This document shows, one piece after another, positions 27,101-36,014 of a DNA stretch of 64,000 nt. The stretch covers positions 122,872 to 186,871 of the forward strand of contig DCYS01000027.1 of NCBI GenBank assembly GCA_002331485.1, written 5' to 3'. The number at the start of each line of letters is the position of its first letter. Position 1 is the first letter of the stretch. This DNA is from Flavobacteriales bacterium UBA2104 (lineage in GTDB: Bacteria > Bacteroidota > Bacteroidia > Flavobacteriales_D > Crocinitomicaceae). The translations under genes and the position numbers were made by a program. Below the pieces are notes generated by a model that was given only the letters and a program-made list of their open reading frames with translations, was not told the origin of the DNA and ran no database searches.

Positions 27101-28574
27101 TTGTTCATCAGCCTCTTCAGATGTGACGATAACAGTGAATGCACCGGCAAGTTTGAGCGTTGCAGGAACAGACATTTCTTGTAACGGATTAACAGATGGT
27201 GAAGCCACAGTTACACCAACAGGAACTGGACCGTATTCTTATAGTTGGTCACCGGGTTCTGCTACTGGACAGACTGCTACTGGATTATCTGACGGAACGT
27301 ACACAGTTGAAGTAACAGATGGAAACGGATGTATTTCAACAGAAACCGTTACTATAACAGAACCAACGCCGATCTCATTAACAACATCTGCTACTGCATC
27401 ACAGTGTAGTGTTGATGATGGTACGGCGACTGTTTCAGCAACTGGTGGAGAAGGAACTTATACTTATGATTGGACTCCATCTGGTCAAACAACAGCGACG
27501 GCGACAGGAATTGGCGCAGGAATTTATGATGTGGAAGTAACAGACGGTAATGGGTGTACCGAAACTGCATCGGTAACTGTTCCGTCGCTTAATGGACCAT
27601 CAATAACTGTGATCGATCAACAAGATGTTACTTGTTTTGGTGCGAATGATGGTAGTGCAGAAATAGAAGCAACTGGAGGAACACCAAATTATACATACGA
27701 TTGGTCTCCAAGTGGAGGTACAGCGGCAAGTGCAACAGGTCTGGCTCCTGGAACATATACTATTGAGGTGACAGATGACGGAGGGTGTACGGCTATCGAA
27801 ACAATCACTATAACAGAACCAGATGCAATTCAGATTACTGAATCTATTTCAGATACGGATTGTGGAACTTCTGATGGAGCGATTTCAGTGAACGTAACAG
27901 GTGGAACACCAAATTATACTTACGGTTGGACACCGAATGTTGGAAATACTGCTTCAGTTTCAAATCTAACAGCTGGTACATATGACCTTACTGTAACAGA
28001 TGATAATGGATGTCAGGCATCTTCGAGTTATACAGTATCGACTACAGGATCCTTACCAGTTGACATTACTCCAATTGGAGCGACTATAGATGCCGGTGAG
28101 AGTGTTGATCTTGATGTAATTGTAGGTACGGGAGTGTCAAATGAAAGTTATTCATGGACTCCTTCTGATGGATTAAGTTGTACGAACTGTCCTGACCCAA
28201 CAGCGACACCTGATTCAACGACAACGTATTATGTTACTGTCACTACAGCTGATGGATGTTCTGAAACAGACTCTATTACAATTGTAGTTAAACAGGCTTG
28301 TCCGGAAATCTATGTTCCAACAGTGTTCAGTCCAAATAATGACAATAAAAATGATATGTATTGTATTTACGGTGGTTGTATAGATGTCTTTACACTAGAA
28401 ATTTACAATCGTTGGGGAGAATTGATCTTTACAACAAATGATCCTGAACAATGCTGGGATGGTACTCAAAAAGGAGAGCCAGTAAATACAGGAGTATATG
28501 TTTATAAATTAAACCTAACAAGAACTGACGGAGAGGTCATCCAAAAAACGGGTAACGTAAACGTCGTAAGATAA
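24183..28574 (+). CDS. Giant secreted repeat protein with T9SS type B sorting domain
   Basis: 1463 residues. The ATG at 24183 is chosen over an upstream GTG at 24159, because a signal peptide (MKTLLQLVAIFIATCSFGQ) begins there and the -7 element overlaps the GTG. In order: a propeller-like domain of about 480 residues with repeated gly-rich blades (SDGGYLAAG type), an Ig-like CARDB/PKD stretch, five 80-81-residue Ig-like modules each with SWTGPNGFTS, four SprB-type repeats (TCFGANDGSAEIEATGG), and a C-terminal gliding-motility-associated domain beginning VPTVFSPNNDNKND with EIYNRWGE. The last marks it for T9SS export and surface attachment. Probably an adhesin. Confidence 0.92.
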   Translation: MKTLLQLVAIFIATCSFGQLTTTFRINYDQALLDLPGNAVESLTPDQYVFAGTNLTFIPIYGTVTELDSNGDLVWSKSYSDGSFGFQLNDIKKDQSQNEYYVCGGSDSNAGVFMRLDATGNVVVSTRFQINEADGAYLNRVIKTSDGGYLAAGYVTGHDPDGAGPETYFAPITYTDNNGDSQTDIISSPLLVKFDASGNHVWHHVTRYYTTVAKNPGDRIYNDASFRDVVETADGYMAVGQYDVNQHRSNQNSDGDDATPTDALIFKTDLSGNIQYHRQVDNPNTSTTQNSKFLSAINKTSAGDPIAAGGDDGEELVMKYGATGAFSLTFSQTALYSGGFFGSDPVDISQIYEVNGSTDLVTMGMYIRPFAFEFSNSLHRMNANANSTVWAKKYTFGLATILPRGQQTSDGGYLMTSTTSGASWDYQVIKTDQNGDTPLADCPPGTFSPSHSGGPTTIGTPNYNAYSGTVGASSLTVAVGTINPTQNIVCRTIECTPPPVATTVTATPSTICAGDNSTITASGPGTNVSYNVYDAASGGTNLGGVPLSVSPGTTTTYYVETVDNSDPSCVSTSRAPVTITVNPVPTANPASNSPLCVGDNLNLTTDNVAGATYSWTGPNGFTSSSEDPTINGVTLAADGTYSLTVTAGGCSNGPVTTDVVVNTTPTATAGAVSTTICSGDDIELTANTVSGATYSWTGPNGFTSSDQNPTIVGAGTNADGTYNLTISVGSCTSNLATVDITVNSTPTVSAGATATTVCEGDNIELNSTTVSGGTYSWTGPNGFTSGNQNPTINNATTAEDGTYSLTVTVNGCTSSSSTVDVTVSPAPTATPGAISTTICSGDDIELTANTVSGATYSWTGPNGFTSSDQNPTIVGAGTNADGTYSLTITVGSCSSSTETIDVTVNETPTATASATSTDVCEGEDIELSTSLVSGATYSWTGPNGFTSSDQNPTISGATSAESGTYTLVVTANGCSSASSDVTITVNAPASLSVAGTDISCNGLTDGEATVTPTGTGPYSYSWSPGSATGQTATGLSDGTYTVEVTDGNGCISTETVTITEPTPISLTTSATASQCSVDDGTATVSATGGEGTYTYDWTPSGQTTATATGIGAGIYDVEVTDGNGCTETASVTVPSLNGPSITVIDQQDVTCFGANDGSAEIEATGGTPNYTYDWSPSGGTAASATGLAPGTYTIEVTDDGGCTAIETITITEPDAIQITESISDTDCGTSDGAISVNVTGGTPNYTYGWTPNVGNTASVSNLTAGTYDLTVTDDNGCQASSSYTVSTTGSLPVDITPIGATIDAGESVDLDVIVGTGVSNESYSWTPSDGLSCTNCPDPTATPDSTTTYYVTVTTADGCSETDSITIVVKQACPEIYVPTVFSPNNDNKNDMYCIYGGCIDVFTLEIYNRWGELIFTTNDPEQCWDGTQKGEPVNTGVYVYKLNLTRTDGEVIQKTGNVNVVR
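26166..27137 (+). repeat. Four tandem 243-bp Ig-like repeats in two alternating types
   Basis: Four units of exactly 243 bp (26166, 26409, 26652 and 26895), preceded by a diverged 240-bp unit at 25926. Units 1 and 3 are nearly identical, sharing CSGDDIELTANTVSGATYSW and NPTIVGAGTNADGTY. Units 2 and 4 share CEGDNIEL/CEGEDIEL and AxxTxG variants. This shows duplication of a 486-bp two-module block. Confidence 0.9.
27160..28050 (+). repeat. SprB-type repeat array, four units
   Basis: Four units of about 72 residues with the pattern C-x-G-x-x-D-G, TGG, Y-x-W-x-P, GxYxVxVTDxNGC. They lie between the Ig-like modules and the sorting domain. Confidence 0.8.
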
Positions 28575-28603
28575 TTTGATATTAACGAGCTAATAAATAA
28601 GAT

Positions 28604-29635
28604 ATGAAACGATTAATTTTTTCTGCACTACTTATAGGAATGACTGCGTCCGCTTGGGGTCAGGATGTGCACTTTTCTAATATGGATTATTCTCCATTAA
28701 CATTAAACCCTGCTTTAGCTGGAGCAAACTATGATTTGCAGGCTAATGTAAATTACAGAACTCAGTGGAACTCAGTTGCTGCACCGTTTCAAACAATTGC
28801 AGCAAGTGCAGACATGAGACTAAACAGTAATAAAAGAACAAAGTCTGGACACTTGGCAGCAGGACTAAGTTTCTTTAATGATCGAGCGGGTGAGGAAAGA
28901 ATTTCAACAAATAATGTGAATCTTTCTTTAGCATACCATTTAATGGCTGATCAAAACAATACTATTGGTCTTGGTTTGTACGGTGGTTTCGGACAACGAA
29001 CGTTCGACCCTAATGGAGGAATGTGGGGAAGTCAGTACAATGGAATGGCTTATGATCCAGCATTATCGAGTGGAGAAACATTTAATAACGCTTCTTTCTC
29101 TATGTTTGACGTAGGTGCAGGATTGGTTTATACTTATAGCGAGGGAGAATCTCGAATGAGATCAAATGATGGAATTCGAGTAAATGCTGGTTTTGCGGTT
29201 TATCACGTTAATCGACCGAACTTCTCGTTCATTAATGATGGAGATGAAAACCTATATATGAGATACTCTGGTTTTGCGAATGCCTCGATTGGTATTGGAC
29301 AAACTACGATGTCAATTGACCCCGCGTTGTACGCGCAGTTTCAAGGTCCAGCTATGGAAATCTTAATGGGCGCAGACTATAGAGTTTTACTGAATGAAGG
29401 GTCAAAGGTGACAGGTAATCTTCAAAGAACAGCGATTGCATTAGGTCTATTCTACAGAAATCAAGACGCAATGATCGCAAGACTGCTTGTTGATTATGGA
29501 GGGATCACAGCTGGATTTTCTTATGACTTTAATGTCTCAAGCTTATCTGAGGTTTCCAAAGCAAGAGGTGGAGCGGAATTCTTCTTGAGATGGGTTATGG
29601 ATAATCCGTTCTCTGCAACTCGAGCTAGAATTTAA
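28604..29635 (+). CDS. PorP/SprF family type IX secretion membrane protein
   Basis: 343-residue outer membrane beta-barrel protein. Signal peptide MKRLIFSALLIGMTASAWGQ, then the diagnostic DVHFSNMDYSPLTLNPALAGA motif and barrel strands such as SAGLSFFNDRAGE-type segments. In Flavobacterium, SprF-like proteins are needed for secretion or surface attachment of proteins with type B domains, and are usually encoded next to their cargo. Here it lies between two such cargo genes, 29 bp after the first and about 35 bp before the second. Confidence 0.94.
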   Translation: MKRLIFSALLIGMTASAWGQDVHFSNMDYSPLTLNPALAGANYDLQANVNYRTQWNSVAAPFQTIAASADMRLNSNKRTKSGHLAAGLSFFNDRAGEERISTNNVNLSLAYHLMADQNNTIGLGLYGGFGQRTFDPNGGMWGSQYNGMAYDPALSSGETFNNASFSMFDVGAGLVYTYSEGESRMRSNDGIRVNAGFAVYHVNRPNFSFINDGDENLYMRYSGFANASIGIGQTTMSIDPALYAQFQGPAMEILMGADYRVLLNEGSKVTGNLQRTAIALGLFYRNQDAMIARLLVDYGGITAGFSYDFNVSSLSEVSKARGGAEFFLRWVMDNPFSATRARI

Positions 29636-29670
29636 TAAGCACTCAACATAATTTGAAAAGGCTGAATATT

Positions 29671-32600
29671 ATGATGAAAAAGACACTACTACTTGCATTG
29701 TCTATAACTCTTTCAACCCTATCTATAGGTCAAAACAGTGAAGAAGGGCAATGGAGCTATTCGAATAGAGGATTCATTGAAAATCAGGGTCAATTTGTGA
29801 ATAGGGATTGGAATAGTAATCGAGAAACTTCGTTTGCTTACATTAAGAACCCATTTAACATCTTCTTTTCGAAGAAGGGGGTTACTTATCGTTTTGATCG
29901 AATAATCAAAAATCCAAAACGGAAAGAAGACAAATCGATTCGCCCAAAACGAGTTAATATAAGTGAACTGGTATCAGTTGAATGGATTGATGCAAACCCA
30001 GAGCTGGAAATTATAAAAGGAGATGAATTAGACCATACATTCACGTATGCTATGGTTGATGAAAAAGGTGAAGATTATGACATTTCAGGAGTCAAGGCTT
30101 ATGATAAGATTACTTACAAGAATGTCTATGACAACATTGATATCATCTACACGATTCATCCAGAAGCGGGAGTGAAGTACAATGTGATTCTTTATCCCGG
30201 GGCGGACCCAAGCGACATCAAGTTTAAGTATTCAGGCGCTCATACGGAAGTTAAAGATGAAAAGGTAGAGATTTTCTTGAATGACAACGGACAACTGGAG
30301 GTTCAAACCTCATTAGGAAAGATCCTGGAACATGCTCCAATAACTTTCTATACTGAATCTAATAAAAAAGTAAACTCGACTTATAAGTTTGAGAATAACA
30401 TACTTTCTTTTGATCTTGAAGGTTATGATAATACAAAATCAGTTACTATTGATCCTTGGGTGGTTTCACCAACTTATTCGACATCTACAGCTGCCTGGGA
30501 GGTTGAAACTGATGGTGTAGGGAATGTCTATTCTATCGGAGGAGAAACTCCAATGGAATTAAAGAAGTTTGATATCAATGGTAACCTTCAATGGACTTAT
30601 GTTACACCTTGGGACACAAATAGTGTTTGGCTAGGAACGCTAGCGACGGACGCAAACGGTAATAGCTACGTTACGTCTGGTGTTGAAGCCAATATGCATA
30701 AAGTAGACAATGCCGGAAATCAAGTTTGGACTACCACATTAACGGGGAGTATACAGTATAATTCAGAATGGTGGTCAATTACGTTTAATTGTGATGAATC
30801 GCAGCTTTTAGTTGGAGGAACATGGGTTGATGGGATACTTTCATTTGATTTTTATGCTGGTATTTTTGAAATTGATGTTGCTAATGGAAATGTAATTTCA
30901 GATCAAACAGTTGATTACACGAACATAGGTGGTTTTGGAGCTAATCCAATTGAAGTAAGATCAATAGCTTCCTCACCAAACTCAAGATACATTTTTCTAA
31001 CTCACAATGATGTTGGGGCGATAAATCAGAATTTCGCTGCATGTCCTCAGGATACTTCGATCTTCCAGGTTGACAATCAAGATAATTTAGGATATAAATG
31101 TGAGAACTACCTTCCAGAAACACAGAATGGTGGTGGACTTAAAGCCCTAGTTGCAGGAACGGATTATTTCTACACACATGCTGGTGATGAGATCAGACAG
31201 TGGGATATTACCGACGGAACATTAATTAATACAGTTGCTCTACCAGGTGGGGTTTCCAATACAGTTCCACTAATTGGTGGAATTGTAGTGAGTAATTCAG
31301 GATTAGACATTGATGATTGTGGAAATGTCTATGCTGGAGCAACTGATCGCGTTGTAAAGTTTGATCCAAACTTGAATATTATCTCTTCAAGTAATACATC
31401 TTTTGCGGTGTATGATGTGAGCGTTAATTCAAACGGAGAGGTTTTAGCTTGTGGAGCACAACAGGATAATGGATCAACTAACCGAAACGGACGAATAGAA
31501 GCGATAAATATGTCTGCATGTGCTCAATATTCTTTGACATGTTGTGATGCTAACTTCTGTCAAGTTCAAGATGTTTGTGAATCAGATGCTGCTTTCCCAC
31601 TTACTCCTGCAACTCCAGGAGGAACATGGAGTGGTAATGGAGTAGATGCGAGTGGAAACTTTGACCCTTCAGTAGCAGGGGCTGGCTCTCATGATATCAC
31701 TTATACATTACCTTGTGGTTCTTCAACAGTAACTATTGTGGTGGACCCTTGTACATCACTTGATATATGTGTTGAGACAAATGGAGACTTAACAGTAACA
31801 AATGGAACGGGACCTTATACTTGGGAAGAAGAAGGCACTGTAACTACGCCTATCACAAACCAAACAGAATGTCAAGATTGTGGATACACATGGACAGGAA
31901 TTAATTGTGTAGACGGAAGCTTTAGCCCAGTTACGGATTGCTCTTCTACAGGCTGGGTACAGTATGCAACCGGAACGACAACAACTCCTCCAGGTACTTT
32001 GCCTATCCAGGTTTCGGATAACGGTGGAGCGTCAACTATTATAACAGATATTTCTTCTCTACCTGCATGTAACTCTAATCCTTGTGCGGGTGTAACGATA
32101 AATGTGAATGTTGATAGCCAGACCGATGTTACATGTAATGGTGATACAGATGGAACAGCTACAGTTTCTGCATCAGGGGGTGATGGAAATTACACTTACA
32201 TATGGTCACCAGGTAGTTTGTCTGGTGGATCTCAAACTGGTTTGGCTCCAGGAACTTATACTATTGCAGTTCAAGATGGCAACGGATGTACAGGTTCAGG
32301 AACTGTAACAATTGGAGAACCAACAGCTCTTGTAGCAAACCCATCTAGTAATGATGCAACTTGTGGGGCAAGCGATGGTCAGGTTTCCGTTGCGCCATCA
32401 GGAGGAGACGGAAACTACACATATTCTTGGTCACCAGGCGGTCAAACAACTGCGACGGTATCAAATGTTGCTGCTGGCTCTTATGATGTCACGATCACTG
32501 ATGGAAACGGTTGTTCGATTACAGAAACGATTCAGGTAACAACAACCAATGGACCAACTATTAGTGTTGATGCATCGGCTGATGCGAGTTGCTTTGGTGA

Positions 32601-33987
32601 AAGCGACGGTTCAGCAACAGTCTCTGCGACGGGCGGAACTTCACCATATACGTTTACATGGACTCCCGGAGGGTTAACAGGACCTTCTCAAAATTCACTT
32701 TCAGCCGGAACATACACTGTTGAAGTAGTAGATGATGCCGGATGTGTCTCAACAACAACTGTGACAATTGACGAACCTTCTGAAATCGTGTTAACAACGA
32801 GTAGTACTTCTTCTTCGTGTACAACACCAGACGGATCAGCAACTGTATCAGCAACTGGCGGTGCAGGAGGATATACATACTCATGGTCACCGGGCGGTCA
32901 AACAACTGCAACTGCGACCAACGTAGGAGCTGGATCATATACAGTAACTGTTACCGATGCGAATGGATGTACTGCAACAGCAACGGAGAATGTTCAGTCT
33001 ACGAATGGACCAAACATTACGGTTGATAACGTTTCTGACATTTCATGCTTTGGAGATGCAGATGGTTCTGCTTCGATTAGCGTTACAGGAGGAACTTCTC
33101 CTTATAATTACAGTTGGTCACCTAGTGGAGGTACTGGGGCATCAGCTACAGGACTTGACGCTGGATCTTATACTGTAACGGTAACAGATGATGTTGGGTG
33201 TATTTCTACGGAGACAATAACAATCTCTGAACCTGATCCACTGGTTGTAACAGGTACGGTTGTAGATGCAGATTGTGCCGCAAGTAATGGAGAAATTACT
33301 ACAACGACAACAGGAGGAACAGGAGCGTATACGTATAGCTGGTCACCGGGAGGTCAAACAACTGCTGATCTAACTGGAGTTGGTGCAGGAACATTTGATG
33401 TTACTGTTACTGATGATAATGGATGTACAGCAACAGAGACATTCCTTGTAGATCAAGGTGATACAGTTGATGTAAACATTATTCCAGATAATGCTACAAT
33501 ACAATCAGGTGATGAGGTTACTTTTGATGTTACGATTAACCCAACGGTAACTAATCCAACATACACTTGGACACCAAGTAGCGGATTGAGTTGTACGAAT
33601 TGTCAGAATCCAACGGCTTCTCCAAATCAAACAACGACTTATACTGTTACAGTAACCTCAGATGAAGGTTGTGTTGGTGTTGATCAAGCGACAATAAACG
33701 TTGTTGAACCTTGTGCTGACCCATTCTTGCCAACGATCTTCTCACCAAACGAGGACGGGAAGAATGACCAACTTTGCATGTATGGTACTTGTATTCAGGC
33801 AATGACACTTGTGATCTACAATAGATGGGGTGAAAAAGTATTTGAATCATCAAATATTGAAGATTGCTGGGATGGTAAGTATCGCGGAAAATATGTAAAT
33901 TCAGGAACTTATGTTTACAAAGTACGATATACTGTATTTGGTGAACAGGAAGTAGTTAAGTCAGGTAATTTAACCGTAGTTAGATAA
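29671..33987 (+). CDS. Second giant secreted repeat protein with T9SS type B sorting domain
   Basis: 1438 residues from the ATG at 29671; a TTG at 29653 is in frame but the signal peptide (MMKKTLLLALSITLSTLSIG) favours the ATG. After cleavage an N-terminal DUF7948-like domain (GFIENQGQFVN to VTIDPWVVSP, roughly 25-270) is followed by a propeller of SBBP type (to about 620), an Ig-like cysteine-containing region, six SprB-type repeats (32127-33467) and the C-terminal gliding-motility-associated domain starting LPTIFSPNEDGKND with VIYNRWGE. Exported by T9SS and probably attached through the adjacent PorP/SprF protein. Confidence 0.92.
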   Translation: MMKKTLLLALSITLSTLSIGQNSEEGQWSYSNRGFIENQGQFVNRDWNSNRETSFAYIKNPFNIFFSKKGVTYRFDRIIKNPKRKEDKSIRPKRVNISELVSVEWIDANPELEIIKGDELDHTFTYAMVDEKGEDYDISGVKAYDKITYKNVYDNIDIIYTIHPEAGVKYNVILYPGADPSDIKFKYSGAHTEVKDEKVEIFLNDNGQLEVQTSLGKILEHAPITFYTESNKKVNSTYKFENNILSFDLEGYDNTKSVTIDPWVVSPTYSTSTAAWEVETDGVGNVYSIGGETPMELKKFDINGNLQWTYVTPWDTNSVWLGTLATDANGNSYVTSGVEANMHKVDNAGNQVWTTTLTGSIQYNSEWWSITFNCDESQLLVGGTWVDGILSFDFYAGIFEIDVANGNVISDQTVDYTNIGGFGANPIEVRSIASSPNSRYIFLTHNDVGAINQNFAACPQDTSIFQVDNQDNLGYKCENYLPETQNGGGLKALVAGTDYFYTHAGDEIRQWDITDGTLINTVALPGGVSNTVPLIGGIVVSNSGLDIDDCGNVYAGATDRVVKFDPNLNIISSSNTSFAVYDVSVNSNGEVLACGAQQDNGSTNRNGRIEAINMSACAQYSLTCCDANFCQVQDVCESDAAFPLTPATPGGTWSGNGVDASGNFDPSVAGAGSHDITYTLPCGSSTVTIVVDPCTSLDICVETNGDLTVTNGTGPYTWEEEGTVTTPITNQTECQDCGYTWTGINCVDGSFSPVTDCSSTGWVQYATGTTTTPPGTLPIQVSDNGGASTIITDISSLPACNSNPCAGVTINVNVDSQTDVTCNGDTDGTATVSASGGDGNYTYIWSPGSLSGGSQTGLAPGTYTIAVQDGNGCTGSGTVTIGEPTALVANPSSNDATCGASDGQVSVAPSGGDGNYTYSWSPGGQTTATVSNVAAGSYDVTITDGNGCSITETIQVTTTNGPTISVDASADASCFGESDGSATVSATGGTSPYTFTWTPGGLTGPSQNSLSAGTYTVEVVDDAGCVSTTTVTIDEPSEIVLTTSSTSSSCTTPDGSATVSATGGAGGYTYSWSPGGQTTATATNVGAGSYTVTVTDANGCTATATENVQSTNGPNITVDNVSDISCFGDADGSASISVTGGTSPYNYSWSPSGGTGASATGLDAGSYTVTVTDDVGCISTETITISEPDPLVVTGTVVDADCAASNGEITTTTTGGTGAYTYSWSPGGQTTADLTGVGAGTFDVTVTDDNGCTATETFLVDQGDTVDVNIIPDNATIQSGDEVTFDVTINPTVTNPTYTWTPSSGLSCTNCQNPTASPNQTTTYTVTVTSDEGCVGVDQATINVVEPCADPFLPTIFSPNEDGKNDQLCMYGTCIQAMTLVIYNRWGEKVFESSNIEDCWDGKYRGKYVNSGTYVYKVRYTVFGEQEVVKSGNLTVVR
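32127..33467 (+). repeat. SprB-type repeat array, six units in alternating pairs
   Basis: Six units of about 74 residues. Odd units end with an EP linker (GEPTAL, DEPSEI, SEPDPL); even units carry WSPGGQTTA and mostly end in TTNGP or STNGP. Pairs 1-2, 3-4 and 5-6 form a higher-order repeat of about 447 bp. Confidence 0.8.
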
Positions 33988-33995
33988 AATATAAT

Positions 33996-35570
33996 ATGTT
34001 GAATAATAAAATTGGGGCACTCATAGTAATATGTAGTGCCTTTTTTCAAGTAGTAGGGCAAGAGGATGAGGTGATCATCAAAGAAAAGAAGAATGTTCGT
34101 ATTGAAATTCGTCCAGTTTCTGGAGAGATCAATACACCTTATGATGATTATGCTCCCGTTATTACAGCTGATGGGGAAACCATGTACTTTACCTCTAGAA
34201 GACCATTCACGGAAAAAGAAAAGAAGAGAAACCGTGAGTCAATGGAACACATTTACTGGGTTGAGTTTGATAAGAAAGACAGTACTTGGGGTTCTCCAAT
34301 GGCATTATCTTCATCTGTGAATGTAGCAAAACGCCATAACTCAAATATTGCCGTTTCCAATGATGGTCAGCAGCTATTGAAATATCAGGATGATGGATAT
34401 GGAAATGGAGATATCTATGAAACATATTTGAGTGGGTCGAGTTGGTCTTCTCCTTCTTCTCTTGGAAAGAACATAAACTCGGTGAGTCACGAATCTTCAG
34501 CGAGTATATCTCCTGATGGAAGAACTATATATTTTGTGAGTGATCGAGATGGAGGACAAGGTGGAAGAGACATTTGGAAAAGCACGCTAGATGAGAATGA
34601 TGTTTGGGGGAAAGCAGAAAACCTTGGTAGTGCGATCAACACCAAAAAGAACGAAGAGGCTGTCTATATACATCCAGACGGTAAAACACTTTACTTTAGC
34701 TCTGAAGGACATGATGGCTTAGGAGGGTATGATATTTTCAAATCTACCTTTGAGGAAGGCAAATGGTCTGAACCAATTAACCTTGACGCGCCCATTAACT
34801 CAAAAGGAGACGACTTGTTTTTTGTCCTTGCGGCAAATGGGAAAATTGGGTATTACGCAACTACTCGTGGAGGAAGAGATAAGGATATTTATTCCATACT
34901 TTTTATCCCAAAATCTCAAGAGAAAGAAGATAAAGGACCTGAACTGACTGTTTTTAAGGGTGTTGTTTCAGATCGTGAAACCGGAGCACCAATCGGAGCA
35001 ACAATAGAAGTAACCGACAACGAAAAGAATGAAGTTATTGCAACGTACAATTCTAATAGTGCAACGGGAAAATACTTGATCTCGTTACCTGCAGGTAAAA
35101 ATTATGGGATCAACGTAAATGCGGAAGGTTACTTATTCTCCTCTGAAACTTTTGACTTGACGGATTCAACTTCTGCTGAATATAGAGAGATAGAAAAAGA
35201 TATTGCTTTAGATAAGATCAAAGTAGGATCAAAAGTGGTTCTGAAAAACATCTTTTTTGATTTCAACAAGGCAACACTTAGAAGTGAGTCAAAAGCTGAG
35301 TTGAACAGACTGAAGCGGATTATGAATGACAATCCAACAATGAAAATTGAGATTGGAGGGCATACAGATAGCAAAGGTTCAGATGCTTACAACGAGAATT
35401 TATCTAAGAATCGAGCAGGGTCTGTGGTAGATTATTTGGTTCAACAGGGTATCGACAGATCTCGTATGACGTTCAAAGGATACGGTGAATCACAGCCTAT
35501 AGCGACAAATGAAACAGAAGAAGGTCGTCAGGAGAACAGAAGGGTAGAGTTTAAGATTCTACAGAAGTAA
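33996..35570 (+). CDS. OmpA-family protein with PD40 propeller (T9SS cluster)
   Basis: 524 residues. A signal peptide (IGALIVICSAFFQVVGQ) is followed by PD40/WD40-like blades (ISPDGRTIYFVSDRDGGQGG, HPDGKTLYFSSEGHDGLGG), a carboxypeptidase-regulatory-like domain at about 315-390 and an OmpA peptidoglycan-binding domain. That domain starts IFFDFNKATLRSES and contains IEIGGHTDSKGSDAYN and NRRVEFKIL. PorE-like proteins with this layout anchor T9SS structures to the wall. It starts 9 bp after the second adhesin and ends the cluster. Confidence 0.92.
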   Translation: MLNNKIGALIVICSAFFQVVGQEDEVIIKEKKNVRIEIRPVSGEINTPYDDYAPVITADGETMYFTSRRPFTEKEKKRNRESMEHIYWVEFDKKDSTWGSPMALSSSVNVAKRHNSNIAVSNDGQQLLKYQDDGYGNGDIYETYLSGSSWSSPSSLGKNINSVSHESSASISPDGRTIYFVSDRDGGQGGRDIWKSTLDENDVWGKAENLGSAINTKKNEEAVYIHPDGKTLYFSSEGHDGLGGYDIFKSTFEEGKWSEPINLDAPINSKGDDLFFVLAANGKIGYYATTRGGRDKDIYSILFIPKSQEKEDKGPELTVFKGVVSDRETGAPIGATIEVTDNEKNEVIATYNSNSATGKYLISLPAGKNYGINVNAEGYLFSSETFDLTDSTSAEYREIEKDIALDKIKVGSKVVLKNIFFDFNKATLRSESKAELNRLKRIMNDNPTMKIEIGGHTDSKGSDAYNENLSKNRAGSVVDYLVQQGIDRSRMTFKGYGESQPIATNETEEGRQENRRVEFKILQK

Positions 35571-35599
35571 TAGATTCGTATTTCAACGCAGGGATTACT

Positions 35600-35607
35600 T
35601 ACCTTTG
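35600..35607 (+). promoter_or_regulatory. -7 element before the DUF3817 gene
   Basis: TACCTTTG, full match to TAnnTTTG, 12 bp before the ATG. Confidence 0.55.
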
Positions 35608-35619
35608 TAAAAAAAGAAA

Positions 35620-35910
35620 ATGAATCTCAAATCTGCTTTAGGTGCGTTGCGTTTACTAGCTCTTTTGGAAGGGATCTCTTACTTGCTATTTGCATTAACG
35701 ATGCCACTGAAATACATGTACGATATGCCCATGCCGAACAAGATCGTGGGTATGGCTCACGGATTTTTATTCATTGCTTATTGTGCTTTCGTATTTATCG
35801 TCAATCAGGATAAGAAATGGTCGTTGGCGACTAATTTCTGGGCATATGCAGCTTCATTAATACCTTTTGGCACTTTTGTCGCCGATGCGAAGATCTTTAA
35901 AAATTCCTGA
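35620..35910 (+). CDS. DUF3817 integral membrane protein
   Basis: 96 residues with about three hydrophobic segments. The family signature LEGISYLLFALTMPLKYMYD is near the start, followed by VGMAHGFLFIAYCAFVF, matching DUF3817 proteins of unknown function. It has its own -7 element 12 bp before the ATG and a terminator hairpin 67 bp after the stop. Confidence 0.9.
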   Translation: MNLKSALGALRLLALLEGISYLLFALTMPLKYMYDMPMPNKIVGMAHGFLFIAYCAFVFIVNQDKKWSLATNFWAYAASLIPFGTFVADAKIFKNS

Positions 35911-35977
35911 CAACTAGGGTTTTAACTGTCTAAACGGGACGTTGTAATCATCGGAAATAGTTGGTTCAACTGGATTG

Positions 35978-35997
35978 AGGGGGTAGCCCCCTATTTT
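35978..35997 (+). terminator. Terminator after the DUF3817 gene
   Basis: Six-base stem AGGGGG/CCCCCT with loop TAG, then ATTTT. It closely resembles the hairpin at 24114. Confidence 0.7.
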
Positions 35998-36014
35998 GAT
36001 CTAATGGACTGCCT

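Noticed and set aside
26166..27137. Regular 243-bp repeats that could suggest a repeat array such as CRISPR
   Set aside because: They are in frame, translate to Ig-like modules and vary at codon level; a protein repeat.
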